From Arenibacter troitsensis (lineage in GTDB: Bacteria; Bacteroidota; Bacteroidia; Flavobacteriales; Flavobacteriaceae), in assembly GCF_900177645.1 (NCBI RefSeq), contig NZ_FXAO01000004.1:343453-407452 (forward strand): DNA of 64,000 bases, in the 5' to 3' direction. The notes beneath the pieces are model-generated. The model was given only the letters and a program-made list of their open reading frames with translations, did no database searches and was not told the DNA's origin. Positions within the stretch are counted from its first letter, which is position 1. Each line of letters starts with the position of its first letter. A program made the translations under genes and the position numbers. This document shows positions 8,365-17,587 of this stretch, piece after piece.

Positions 8365-10893
8365 TTAGAAATTAACTTTTAAACTTACACTATATGTTCT
8401 GCCAAAGCCGTAATAAACCAAAGCGGTAGATGCGGTTCCATCAATATCGTTTGCATCGGACACATACTCTGTGTTAAAAACATTGTTGATTTTCCCGTTT
8501 AAAGAGGCATCAAAGGGCCCTAGGTCAAAACCATGAAAAACTCCAAGATCGAATAGCCCATAAGAGGGTACTTTCCAGGTATCCGGCAAATCCGAACTAC
8601 CTCTATTAGTGACATCATAATCAGCGTACATATCCCCAGCAAAGTTATAATCCACATAAATCCTGGAATTATCTGCCAATTTGTAATTAGCACCTAGAGC
8701 AAATGTTGTTTGGGCCGAATTACCAACTTTTAGGTCTTTGGCAAAAACTTCAACGGATTGAACTACAGTGCCCTCTTCATCCAATACGTCTGTGGCTACA
8801 TTGCTTTTCCATTGCCAATCTCCAATAGATAACATTCCAGTAAACCTTAACCTATCGGTAAAGTTATAGACAAAATCCAATTCAACTCCTTGATGCAGGG
8901 CATTCATTCCCAAAATATTGTAATAATATCTATTGTTATCAGTGCCTGGTATACCTCCAGTAATGGCCTTATCCAGCCATGAGGTCCTGTACAGGTTAAT
9001 ATTTGCAGATAAGTCCGAACTTCTATAGCCGTACCCCAATTCGGCACTGAATACTTTCTCATTGGTGGCCTTGTCATTTATAGCTGTAGTATAATCACTT
9101 TCAAAAACAGCTCCGTCCATAAATGGCGCTTTGGAAAAGTATCCAATATTCGCAAAAACATTATTATTGGCGTCCCAGTTATAATTGGCCCCTCCTTTTA
9201 TTCCGAAACCAGTGAAGCTTGCCGTGTCCGATTCCCTATTGGGGTCATCGGCCTCGTAACGCATATAATCTACCTTACTATAGGCAGTTTGGGATATGTC
9301 TCCAGCAAGAAATACATTGATATCCTCATTCACCTCATATTCTGCTTGCGCAAAAACGCCACCTCTTAGTACTGTTCCATCAAAATCCTTATTATATCTA
9401 TCACCTACTTTCAAAGCTTGATTGAAGGTAACATCCGCACTATTTGTGTCGATATAAAAATCGGCCCCTAAAAGATCAGTAATTTCATACCAATGGGATC
9501 CAACATAATACCTAGCATCCAGTCCTCCGGAAAGAACCAATTTATCTGAGTAATGATTTTTAAAGGATGACAATACCCCATACCACTTATGCGTGTTAAA
9601 GGAAGCGGAAATGATATCTGTGGCACCGTTGGCACCGTTGGCCATGTTCTCTTCAACAATTTTATCAAAATCTATTGGTTGGTCGGAATCACCTAAGCGA
9701 TATGCATTATCACCAATTTTGGAGCCGGCATCCCTTCTACCTCCACCGTTACCAAAAGAGGCATATACAGCAGTAGATAGCACGGTATTCTCACTAACTT
9801 CCCAAAAATGATTGATTGCCATTTGGGGTTTATGATAAAAATTATAAGATTGGTGATAAACTTCTCCGTTCTTATACCCCCAATCCGGGTTGAACTTTTT
9901 TGGTCCCGATTCAGTGGCCCTATATTCGGCAATGGTCCTTCTGTTAAAGCGTTGGCCATGTTCCTGTTGTGCGCCAAATGCCGTGAAAGACAATCTGTGA
10001 TCATCATTAATTTGTTGCGATAAGCTGGCGAAGTAGTTATACCCGGAAAATTCTGTTCCGTCTACGTAGCCGTCACCTGAAATTTTTGAAGCTGAAACGG
10101 TAGCTGCGAAACCTTTTTCCGACAAACCTGTTGAATAGGTCATTCCATATTTTAAATACCCATCATTTGATATTCCGGAATATACATTTCCACCTTCAAT
10201 CGCCTCTGAACTTTTGGTTACAATATTGATTGTTCCCCCTATGGACGGTACGGCCACCTTGGAAGCACCAAGACCTCTTTGAACCTGCATTGAAGAAGTT
10301 ACATCACCTAGTCCGGCCCAATTGCTCCAATATACCGCTCCGTTTTCCATATCATTAACAGGAACACCATTGATCATAACGGCGATATTCTCGGAGGCAA
10401 ACCCCCTAAGGTTAATTCTACCGTCGCCATATCCACCCCCAGATTTGGTGGCGTATACCCCCGGTGTGGCTTTAAGCACCTCGGGAAATTCTTGAGTACT
10501 TAACTTTAAGGCTATTTCTTCCGACTTTATGGTAGAAACGGCAACAGGAGTTTTCCTATCAACTGCTACATTGGCAATTACCAAAACCTCCTCCAATCCA
10601 ACGGAGCTGGTCTCTAATAAAACGATCCCCGAATTGGCAGTAGATGCGGGAACCTCTTGGGTAACATACCCTATATAGGAAATAACCAAGACGGCATTTG
10701 GATCATCAATCACAATGGAATACTTTCCATCAAAATTAGTCATCACACCCTTGGTTGTACCCTTAACCATTATATTGGCCCCAGGTAGGGGGTCGTTAAG
10801 GTCTTTGTCCAAGACCGTACCGGTAATTGTTTCCTGAGAAATCCCGATTGCCGCTATTAGAAATGCGACAATAGCAAAGTACTTTTTTTTCAT
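8365..10893 (-). CDS. TonB-dependent receptor with carboxypeptidase-like regulatory domain
   Basis: This 842-residue outer-membrane receptor has a signal peptide (about 1-19, IGISQ) and a CarboxypepD_reg domain (about 20-105, with GTVLDKDLNDPLPGANIMVKG). A TonB plug follows at about 115-230 (INLRGFASENIAVMINGVPVNDMENG, GGTINIVTKSS), then a barrel ending FGRTYSVSLKVNF. It is first in a two-gene operon with the choice-of-anchor J lipoprotein. The upstream 170 bp are very AT-rich, as usual for flavobacterial promoters; a CATTTTTG box on the minus strand near 10942 is only an imperfect -7 match. The substrate cannot be told from sequence. Confidence 0.93.
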   Translation of the reverse strand: MKKKYFAIVAFLIAAIGISQETITGTVLDKDLNDPLPGANIMVKGTTKGVMTNFDGKYSIVIDDPNAVLVISYIGYVTQEVPASTANSGIVLLETSSVGLEEVLVIANVAVDRKTPVAVSTIKSEEIALKLSTQEFPEVLKATPGVYATKSGGGYGDGRINLRGFASENIAVMINGVPVNDMENGAVYWSNWAGLGDVTSSMQVQRGLGASKVAVPSIGGTINIVTKSSEAIEGGNVYSGISNDGYLKYGMTYSTGLSEKGFAATVSASKISGDGYVDGTEFSGYNYFASLSQQINDDHRLSFTAFGAQQEHGQRFNRRTIAEYRATESGPKKFNPDWGYKNGEVYHQSYNFYHKPQMAINHFWEVSENTVLSTAVYASFGNGGGRRDAGSKIGDNAYRLGDSDQPIDFDKIVEENMANGANGATDIISASFNTHKWYGVLSSFKNHYSDKLVLSGGLDARYYVGSHWYEITDLLGADFYIDTNSADVTFNQALKVGDRYNKDFDGTVLRGGVFAQAEYEVNEDINVFLAGDISQTAYSKVDYMRYEADDPNRESDTASFTGFGIKGGANYNWDANNNVFANIGYFSKAPFMDGAVFESDYTTAINDKATNEKVFSAELGYGYRSSDLSANINLYRTSWLDKAITGGIPGTDNNRYYYNILGMNALHQGVELDFVYNFTDRLRFTGMLSIGDWQWKSNVATDVLDEEGTVVQSVEVFAKDLKVGNSAQTTFALGANYKLADNSRIYVDYNFAGDMYADYDVTNRGSSDLPDTWKVPSYGLFDLGVFHGFDLGPFDASLNGKINNVFNTEYVSDANDIDGTASTALVYYGFGRTYSVSLKVNF

Positions 10894-11064
10894 CTTTCTA
10901 AGAGTTAATTAGTTTTAATAATGGCTGCAAAAATGAATATTTTTTTACAACAATACATTACTATAATGTTAAATTAGTAGAAGCAAAATTAACATTAAAT
11001 AGCTTAATAACTCCTGAAATACAGTAAGTTAATACCGTTTATTTGGAATTGGCAAAATTGCCAA

Positions 11065-12702
11065 TTATTTCTTAAATAAATGTAAAAGATTTAACGTAGA
11101 AGCATCATGATTCGCAATAGTGGACCCTTCAATATCGTTCAATATGGCATTTGCCAATTGCTTACCCAATTCCACTCCCCACTGATCGTAGCTAAAAATA
11201 TTCCAAATTATGCCCTGTACAAATATTTTATGTTCGTACATGGCAATAAGGGATCCCAGACTTTTGGGGGTCAGCTTATCTATTAATAAGGTATTGGTGG
11301 GTTTGTTCCCTTCAAAAACCTTGAATGGCAGGATTTCCCCTATCTCCTTTTCCGAAAACTTATTATCTTCCAATTCCTTTCTAACCTCATCAGCCGTCTT
11401 TCCGTTCATTAATGCCTCTGTTTGTGCAAAAAAGTTGGCCATTAATTTATTGTGGTGGTCCTTGTCTCCATGCAAGGAATACTTAAACCCGATAAAATCG
11501 GTCGGAATTAATTTAGTTCCCTGATGGATCAATTGAAAAAAGGCATGCTGAGAATTAGTTCCGGGCTCTCCCCATATAATGGTACCTGTTTCATAAGATA
11601 CCCTATTTCCATTTCTGTCAACACTTTTCCCATTACTTTCCATGATCCCTTGCTGTAAATAAGCTGAAAATCTGCTTAAATATTGGGTATAGGGAATAAT
11701 GGCTTCTGTCTCGGCCCCGTAAAAATTATTATACCAAATACTTATAAGTGCAAGGATTACGGGTATGTTTTCTTCAAATTGAGTGGTTGCAAAATGTTGG
11801 TCCATTTCATTGGCGCCAGTTAACATGGCATCAAAATTTTCGTACCCCACCGCCAAGCCAATAGATAATCCAACCGCACTCCACAATGAAAACCTACCAC
11901 CTACCCAATCCCACATAGGGAATACGTTATCTGCATCAATCCCGAATTCCGAAATTTTCTCAGCATTGGTGGAAACCGCGGCAAAATGTTTGGCTACATC
12001 TGCCTGGGTAGCGTGTTCCAAAAACCATTTTTTTATGGTTGTGGCATTGCTTAAAGTTTCCTGGGTAGTAAACGTCTTGGAAACCACGACGAACAATGTT
12101 GTTTCAGGATCTAAACCCTTAATGGTTTCGTAAACATGATCGCCATCAACATTGCTTACAAAATGCATTTTTAAATGGTTGCAATAAAATTTTAAAGCTT
12201 CCACTACCATCGCCGGACCAAGATCCGATCCACCAATACCAATATTAACTACATCGGTAAAGGCCTTTCCGGTAAATCCGGTTTTAGACCCTGAAATAAC
12301 GGAATCCGTAAAGGTTTTTATCTTTTTTTTTACCTTGTAAACTTCTGGGACAATGTTTACACCATCTACCATGATGACATCCGATTCTTTTGCCCTTAAT
12401 GCCGTGTGAAGAACCGCCCTTCCTTCTGTTTTATTGATAATACCGCCTTCAAACTGTTTCTGGATAGCATCCTTTAAACCAACCTCATTTGCCAATTGCA
12501 AAAGAAGTTGAAGGGTTTCGTGGGTTATCCTATTCTTTGAAAAGTCTACAAAAAATTCATTCCAGCGAATGCTGAGGTTATTAGCCCTATCGGCATCGTC
12601 GGAAAACAAGTCCTTTAAGGAAAGATTAGTATTCTCTTTATAATGATGTGAAAGTTTTTTCCAAGCTTCTGTTTTGGTCGGGTCGGTATTCTGTAAAGCC
12701 AT
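11065..12702 (-). CDS. pgi: glucose-6-phosphate isomerase
   Basis: The 545-residue protein is a full-length phosphoglucose isomerase that interconverts glucose-6-phosphate and fructose-6-phosphate in the cytoplasm. Family signatures are clear: [13 protein letters not shown] in the SIS domain, [24 protein letters not shown], and the classic [11 protein letters not shown] ... [19 protein letters not shown] block with the catalytic Glu and His. The C-terminal KGGL-like region carries [15 protein letters not shown] with the active-site Lys. It is the last gene of a four-gene operon, starting 1 nt before the upstream M23 stop. Confidence 0.97.
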   Translation of the reverse strand: MALQNTDPTKTEAWKKLSHHYKENTNLSLKDLFSDDADRANNLSIRWNEFFVDFSKNRITHETLQLLLQLANEVGLKDAIQKQFEGGIINKTEGRAVLHTALRAKESDVIMVDGVNIVPEVYKVKKKIKTFTDSVISGSKTGFTGKAFTDVVNIGIGGSDLGPAMVVEALKFYCNHLKMHFVSNVDGDHVYETIKGLDPETTLFVVVSKTFTTQETLSNATTIKKWFLEHATQADVAKHFAAVSTNAEKISEFGIDADNVFPMWDWVGGRFSLWSAVGLSIGLAVGYENFDAMLTGANEMDQHFATTQFEENIPVILALISIWYNNFYGAETEAIIPYTQYLSRFSAYLQQGIMESNGKSVDRNGNRVSYETGTIIWGEPGTNSQHAFFQLIHQGTKLIPTDFIGFKYSLHGDKDHHNKLMANFFAQTEALMNGKTADEVRKELEDNKFSEKEIGEILPFKVFEGNKPTNTLLIDKLTPKSLGSLIAMYEHKIFVQGIIWNIFSYDQWGVELGKQLANAILNDIEGSTIANHDASTLNLLHLFKK

Positions 12703-12703
12703 G

Positions 12704-13972
12704 TTATTCGTTGAGTGTTAGCAAATCTTCTTCTGGTAATTCTATGTATTCAATACAATCCAATTGACTTTTCTTAGGCCCTACAAAATTCAAATAAGCA
12801 GTTTTTAGGCTATCCGCAATAGGTTCGGCAGCTGGTAATTTTTCCTTTAGCGGATCTACCTGTTGCCCATTTTTCCAAAAACGATAACATACGTGCGGAC
12901 CTCCGGTATTACCCGTCATTCCTATCCAACCAATAACATCGCCCTGCTTTACAAAATCACCTTTCTTCACCTTCTGGTTCTTCATATGCAAATACTGGGT
13001 ACTATAAGTACCATTGTGCTGAATTTTGACATATTTACCATTGCCACCTCTCCTAGTAGACTCTGTAACGGTACCGTTGGCGGTAGCTAGGATAGGGGTT
13101 CCAATAGGAGCGGCATAATCCGTTCCCTTATGTGGTCTTACCTTGTATCCATAATAGGCAATTCTTCTGTTTAAATTATATCTGGAGGATATTCTGCTGA
13201 ACTGAACAGGCGACTGTAAAAATGTACGTCTAAGGTTTTTGGCCTGATCATCATAATAGTCATTGATGTTTTTGGTGGAATCTGACACAAAATTAAAGGC
13301 GTAAAACGGTTCTCCGTTGTGTTCAAAATAAGCGGCTTCTATACCGCTGGCACCAGCATAAATAGTATCATTGATATATTTCTCCTTATAAATAACCTTG
13401 AACCGGTCCCCTTTCTGAAGTCTAAAGAAATCTATGGTCCATGCGTAAATTTCAGATAAACTGTTGGTAACGTTGTAATCAATACCCTGTTTCAAAATTG
13501 CTTCGGACAATGAAGATTCAATAATTCCAGAGGCTTCGCGCTCCACATATTTTACCTTTTGCTTTTTTCTATAGGCTAGGACACTGTCCCTAAAATCGAC
13601 CACCGTATAGTTAATGGGATCATTTTGATAGATAAAAACCTGAGCATTGTTGACCGTGTCCTTGGACTTCAAAATAAGATAAGGTTTGCCAACAACAATT
13701 TTCCTAACATCGAAAGTATCGCGGAAATGTTCCGATACTCTTGCAATCTTTGGGTATTCCACGCTATTTCTCAACATTAGCTCACCAAAGCTATCCCCAT
13801 TTTTGACGGTGTCGCGCAAGACTTCAAAATCGTCCAGATTAAAACCGAATTCTTTTACCACTACAGGTTTCTCTATGGTTACCACCTCAGCTATTTCGTC
13901 TGTAACCGGTTTATCCTCCTTACAGGAAACAATAAATAATAAACTAAAAAATAGGCCCCAATATTTTTGCAT
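12704..13972 (-). CDS. M23 family murein endopeptidase lipoprotein
   Basis: This 422-residue lipoprotein (lipobox Cys17, FIVSC) is anchored in the envelope. The middle part (about 130-240) is the OapA/LysM-like region common in flavobacterial M23 proteins. The C-terminal LytM domain shows [14 protein letters not shown] (His and Asp zinc ligands), [19 protein letters not shown] (HxH-type ligand) and [10 protein letters not shown]. All metal ligands are present, so it is probably an active peptidoglycan DD-endopeptidase rather than an EnvC-like activator. It is the third gene of the operon, 7 nt after the tryptophan dioxygenase stop. Confidence 0.92.
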   Translation of the reverse strand: MQKYWGLFFSLLFIVSCKEDKPVTDEIAEVVTIEKPVVVKEFGFNLDDFEVLRDTVKNGDSFGELMLRNSVEYPKIARVSEHFRDTFDVRKIVVGKPYLILKSKDTVNNAQVFIYQNDPINYTVVDFRDSVLAYRKKQKVKYVEREASGIIESSLSEAILKQGIDYNVTNSLSEIYAWTIDFFRLQKGDRFKVIYKEKYINDTIYAGASGIEAAYFEHNGEPFYAFNFVSDSTKNINDYYDDQAKNLRRTFLQSPVQFSRISSRYNLNRRIAYYGYKVRPHKGTDYAAPIGTPILATANGTVTESTRRGGNGKYVKIQHNGTYSTQYLHMKNQKVKKGDFVKQGDVIGWIGMTGNTGGPHVCYRFWKNGQQVDPLKEKLPAAEPIADSLKTAYLNFVGPKKSQLDCIEYIELPEEDLLTLNE

Positions 13973-13979
13973 TGTTATT

Positions 13980-14939
13980 CTATACTTTTTCTGGGTTAAA
14001 GATATGGTCTACCCATTGTTTTCCCCAATTATTTAACTCTTGTTTTGTATACAATTCTGGAAAAAATACAACTTTCTGGAAACTTGGAGGCAAATATTCC
14101 TTCCAATTTGTTCCGCCGGTGGCATCAATTTGCGCATTGTCTTTGGTCAAATAACGGTATGCCGACCCCATGTGCATAAGAGGCCAATTTATGTTGGCAT
14201 TTACGTCTAAAGCTTTTAACGCCTCAACCAAGGTTTTATTATCCTTACTTTTTTGTGGTAACTGCTGGTATTTATGATATATAGTACTGTTCTTTACTTC
14301 ATTTGCTATACGTATCAACCTAGGCGTGTAGCGATATTCGAACTGCTTTAAGGTCAAAGTTTTCTCACCTGTAACCACATCCGTAGCTCCTTTTTTCCAA
14401 TATATATGCTCGTACAAATCCTCAATAGAATTTTTTGAGGAAAAATTATCCCGTTCTGAGAAATGCACAAGATTCTCCATAGGGGTAGCATAAAGCTCTA
14501 TCATCCTGTATTGGGCGGACTGGAAGCCACTTGCCGGAAGCAGCGCCATTCTGTACTGCATAAATTGTTCCCGCTGCATACCTTTTATCATAACACTGAA
14601 AGAAGATATCAACACTTTGTAGTAACTATTGATCCGATCTGCCTTCTCAATAAAAAAGTCAACATCCTGGGTCTTATCGTCAACAATCTGTTTTTGCTCG
14701 TGTAGGATAAGCTTAAAGTACAATTCGGTAATCTGATGGTACATTATAAAGATCTCCTCGTCCGGAAAATGTGTTCTGGGCACTTGGATACTTAGCAAAG
14801 TATCCAGATGGATATAATCCCAATATGTGAGATATCGCTGATATAATAGACCGTCCAAATAAGAGCTTAAGTCTTGTCCAGAATCCTTGTATTTTTCTTC
14901 TAGTTTGGAAATCTGGGAATCAATATGCTCTTTATTCAT
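13980..14939 (-). CDS. kynA: tryptophan 2,3-dioxygenase
   Basis: The 319-residue protein is a haem-dependent dioxygenase that opens the indole ring of L-tryptophan to N-formylkynurenine, the first step of the kynurenine pathway. The N-terminal HLDTLLSIQ segment and MYHQITELYFKLILHE (with the active-site His68) match the family, as does the C-terminal HMGSAYRYL ... ATGGTNWKEYLPPSF block containing the proximal haem His and the substrate-binding GTGGS-like loop. It lies 1 nt from the DUF3108 gene upstream and 7 nt from the M23 gene downstream, so it is cotranscribed with envelope genes rather than with other kynurenine genes. Confidence 0.94.
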   Translation of the reverse strand: MNKEHIDSQISKLEEKYKDSGQDLSSYLDGLLYQRYLTYWDYIHLDTLLSIQVPRTHFPDEEIFIMYHQITELYFKLILHEQKQIVDDKTQDVDFFIEKADRINSYYKVLISSFSVMIKGMQREQFMQYRMALLPASGFQSAQYRMIELYATPMENLVHFSERDNFSSKNSIEDLYEHIYWKKGATDVVTGEKTLTLKQFEYRYTPRLIRIANEVKNSTIYHKYQQLPQKSKDNKTLVEALKALDVNANINWPLMHMGSAYRYLTKDNAQIDATGGTNWKEYLPPSFQKVVFFPELYTKQELNNWGKQWVDHIFNPEKV

Positions 14940-14940
14940 T

Positions 14941-15768
14941 TTAATCCATTATTATTTTAAATTGATGTTTGAGTCCGTTGTATCCGTCCAAATCGGCCTT
15001 TATGGACCCAACACTCAATTCTGCCTGTATCCTTATGGGAATTCTATTATTGTCATTGGAAACCCAAAGGGATAAACTTTCCTGTTCCTTGAATACCCGT
15101 CCGGATTGTACATAGGGCCTAAATTTCAGACATTCGACCTTCCCGTACTTAGTTCTTAAAACCTCCTTACCCAAGTATTTAAGTTTAAACTTAAAAACCC
15201 CGTCATCATCGTATAAAAGATCCAATTCTATGGACTCGCCCTCAACCAACTCCTCTACTTTGTAGTTGTTACGGAGAAAATAAAAGGCCGACACCAAATC
15301 CTGAATACCCTCTTGAATGGTAAAATTAAACTTTTTATCCTTTTTTTTATCGTTTAAAACCGCAATATCCTTCTCGTGGTCAAAATTCACCTCAATATCC
15401 TTGGTATATCCGCCTTCATCAATTTTTCTGATAAATTTATAGGGCTTGCCATCCTTTTTATCAAAAAAACTCTCATAAGTGTCATCCACCTTAAAAAATA
15501 TACTGGCAAAACCGGTAGTTTTACCGTTCCCCACCACGTGATATACCGGAACACCGTCCAATTCATGTGATTTTACCTGCAAGGTGGCGTAGCTGGCATT
15601 TAGGAATCCGTAATGAATCCTAAACTTTAGCCATTCACCAATTTTAAAAGCAGATGTATTTTCTGTATTTTCCGGCAAATGAAGGTTGCCATCGTTTTCC
15701 AGTTGTTGAACCTGGGAATTGATAGTAAATCCAAAAATTAATACCAGTACAATGCAAATCTTTCTCAT
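14941..15768 (-). CDS. DUF3108 periplasmic protein
   Basis: This 275-residue protein has a signal peptide (about 1-18, TINSQ) and a single DUF3108 domain: KIGEWLKFRIHYGFLNASYATLQV near the start, VVGNGKTTGFASIFFKVDDTYESFFD, then IQDLVSAFYFLRNN and a C-terminal SLWVSNDNNRIPIRIQAELSVGSIKADL. The domain is a beta-rich envelope fold without known catalysis. It is the promoter-proximal gene of the operon DUF3108-kynA-M23-pgi, so the 427-bp gap upstream should hold the operon promoter. Confidence 0.88.
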   Translation of the reverse strand: MRKICIVLVLIFGFTINSQVQQLENDGNLHLPENTENTSAFKIGEWLKFRIHYGFLNASYATLQVKSHELDGVPVYHVVGNGKTTGFASIFFKVDDTYESFFDKKDGKPYKFIRKIDEGGYTKDIEVNFDHEKDIAVLNDKKKDKKFNFTIQEGIQDLVSAFYFLRNNYKVEELVEGESIELDLLYDDDGVFKFKLKYLGKEVLRTKYGKVECLKFRPYVQSGRVFKEQESLSLWVSNDNNRIPIRIQAELSVGSIKADLDGYNGLKHQFKIIMD

Positions 15769-15971
15769 CTGTTTAAATTCATCTAATTACAGCAGGCATT
15801 AATGTACTTTCTGCCTATTCAATACATAGGCGCTCTTGATGGTAATGGCCAAGGCCATAAATTGCAATAGCCTATGTGACACCTTATTACTTCTGTAAAA
15901 TTAATAAAAACGATTTTACTTTTCTTTTATTTGATATTAGTAAACAAATTTTGTTCCAAAATTTTGCCCAC

Positions 15972-16073
15972 AAAAAAAAGCCCAGTCGTAAAACTGGGCT
16001 TTTCCTAAATAACCAACCAAACTTTAAATTATGAAAAACCAATACTTAAAGTTGTAAGGGAACCACCCCTTAC
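15972..16073 (-). ncRNA. candidate structured small RNA or 3' element, copy A
   Basis: Read on the minus strand, this stretch begins with a hairpin (GTAAGGG ... CCCTTAC, 16054-16073), continues through an AT-rich linker containing TTTGGTTGGTTATTTAG (16005-16021), and ends with a G+C-rich terminator hairpin (GCCCAG ... CTGGGC, 15980-15999) followed by eight T. The same linker motif, placed between an upstream hairpin and a terminator, recurs at 55375-55465. It lies between hppD and the DUF3108 operon and could be an independent small RNA, the 3' end of the hppD transcript, or an attenuator ahead of the operon. I cannot assign it to a known Rfam family by eye. Confidence 0.5.
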
Positions 16074-16078
16074 GAGGA

Positions 16079-16086
16079 CAAATTTA
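16079..16086 (-). promoter_or_regulatory. possible -7 box ahead of RNA element A
   Basis: The minus strand reads TAAATTTG, an exact match to the Bacteroidota -7 consensus TAnnTTTG, ending 6 nt before the first hairpin of element A. A good -33 TTG at the usual 17-23 nt distance is not present, so this is only suggestive. Confidence 0.3.
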
Positions 16087-16195
16087 ATACAAGATTCGCT
16101 TTAAAAATAGGATTTAACTTACTTTAACGATTCTATTAACACAATTTAATAATAAGGCATCCAAAATTGGCAAAAAGTTAAGAAAAGGACCTTTT

Positions 16196-17338
16196 TTATA
16201 AGGTTCCTCGTGACTCTTGTTCCCGCTCTATTGCTTCGAACAACGCCTTAAAATTTCCCTTCCCAAAAGATTTTGCACCCTTCCTCTGGATTATTTCAAT
16301 GAACATGGTAGGCCTGTCCAAAATAGGTTTTGTAAAAATTTGGAGCAAATATCCCTCATCGTCCCTATCTATTAGTATTCCCAGCTCACGTAAAGGCGCC
16401 AAATCCTCATCTATAGTACCTACCCTATCCAATACATCCTCATAATAACTGGATGGTACGTTAAGAAACTCGACACCCCTATTTTTTAGGGCGCTCACGG
16501 TTTCAATAATATTGTCGGTTGCCAATGCCATATGCTGCACCCCTGCACCGTTATAAAATTCTATGTACTCTTCAATTTGCGATTTCTTTTTTCCGTCCGC
16601 CGGCTCATTTATTGGAAATTTAATCCGCCCATTTCCATTGCTCATTACCTTGCTCATTAGAGCGGTGTATTCCGTTGATATATCTTTATCATCAAAGGAG
16701 ACCAATTGGGCAAAACCCATAACTTTAGCATAGAACTGGCACCATTTGTTCATTTCGTTCCATCCTACATTGCCTACAATGTGGTCTATATACTTTAACC
16801 CAACATCGGTAGGCTTATAAAAAGGACTCCAAGGTCTAAAGCCTGGCATAAATGCGCCCTTATAATTTTTGCGCTCCACAAAAACATGAACAGTTTCCCC
16901 ATAAGTATGGATACCGGAGGTAACTACTTCCCCCTGTTTATCCCTTTTTGCCCTGGGCTCAAAGTAGCTTTCGGCCCCACGCTTCATTGTTTCCACGTAA
17001 CTCTCCCTAGCATCATCCACCCACAATGCAATTACCTTTACCCCATCGCCATGGGCATCTATATGTCTATTGATATCCCCCCCGGATTTTAATGGTGAAG
17101 TCAATACCAGTATAATCTTGTCCTGTTGTACCACATAGGAAACCCTATCTTTTAACCCTGTTTCCAATCCCGCGTATGCCACGGGTTTAAACCCCCATGC
17201 AGCCATGTAGTAATAGGCGGCCTGTTTTGCATTGCCAACATATAATTCTATATAATCTGTGCCAAGCAGGGGTAAAAAATCCTGAGCCTCCAGATTTTCC
17301 TTTGTTAATTTTAATGAGGTTTTATCGGTAGTTGCCAT
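16196..17338 (-). CDS. hppD: 4-hydroxyphenylpyruvate dioxygenase
   Basis: The 380-residue enzyme converts 4-hydroxyphenylpyruvate to homogentisate in tyrosine catabolism. It has two vicinal-oxygen-chelate domains. The iron ligands are visible in the second half: His186 (YIDHIVGNV), His269 (GAGVQHMALAT) and Glu348 (MFIEIIQRKG). The C-terminal GKGNFKALFEAIEREQ tail that gates the active site is intact. Kynurenine-pathway kynA lies 1.3 kb downstream on the same strand, so aromatic amino-acid breakdown genes are grouped here, but homogentisate dioxygenase is not in the window. Confidence 0.97.
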   Translation of the reverse strand: MATTDKTSLKLTKENLEAQDFLPLLGTDYIELYVGNAKQAAYYYMAAWGFKPVAYAGLETGLKDRVSYVVQQDKIILVLTSPLKSGGDINRHIDAHGDGVKVIALWVDDARESYVETMKRGAESYFEPRAKRDKQGEVVTSGIHTYGETVHVFVERKNYKGAFMPGFRPWSPFYKPTDVGLKYIDHIVGNVGWNEMNKWCQFYAKVMGFAQLVSFDDKDISTEYTALMSKVMSNGNGRIKFPINEPADGKKKSQIEEYIEFYNGAGVQHMALATDNIIETVSALKNRGVEFLNVPSSYYEDVLDRVGTIDEDLAPLRELGILIDRDDEGYLLQIFTKPILDRPTMFIEIIQRKGAKSFGKGNFKALFEAIEREQESRGTL

Positions 17339-17587
17339 AGTAATAGATTTTTGAATTGATTTAATACATTTTTGGCCAAGTCCTTAGCCAATATATGAAA
17401 GTTGCCCAAACAGCAGAAAACGAAACTTGGAACAATTCCAAATCGCCTTAAATCACCACATTGCCCTTAGATGGGCGGAAATATCAATCCTAAATTGTAG
17501 CATGATCAAAATCCTGTTTAACAAATATCGGAATTATTGTTGGCTTAAAGTGTTAAGAGCTTGCCATTTGATTTCCACTGACACCTC

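Noticed and set aside
16031-16057. Eight-codon plus-strand frame inside RNA-like element A
   Set aside because: Copy B has no matching ATG, and the U-tailed terminators show transcription on the minus strand, so a leader peptide on the plus strand is unlikely.
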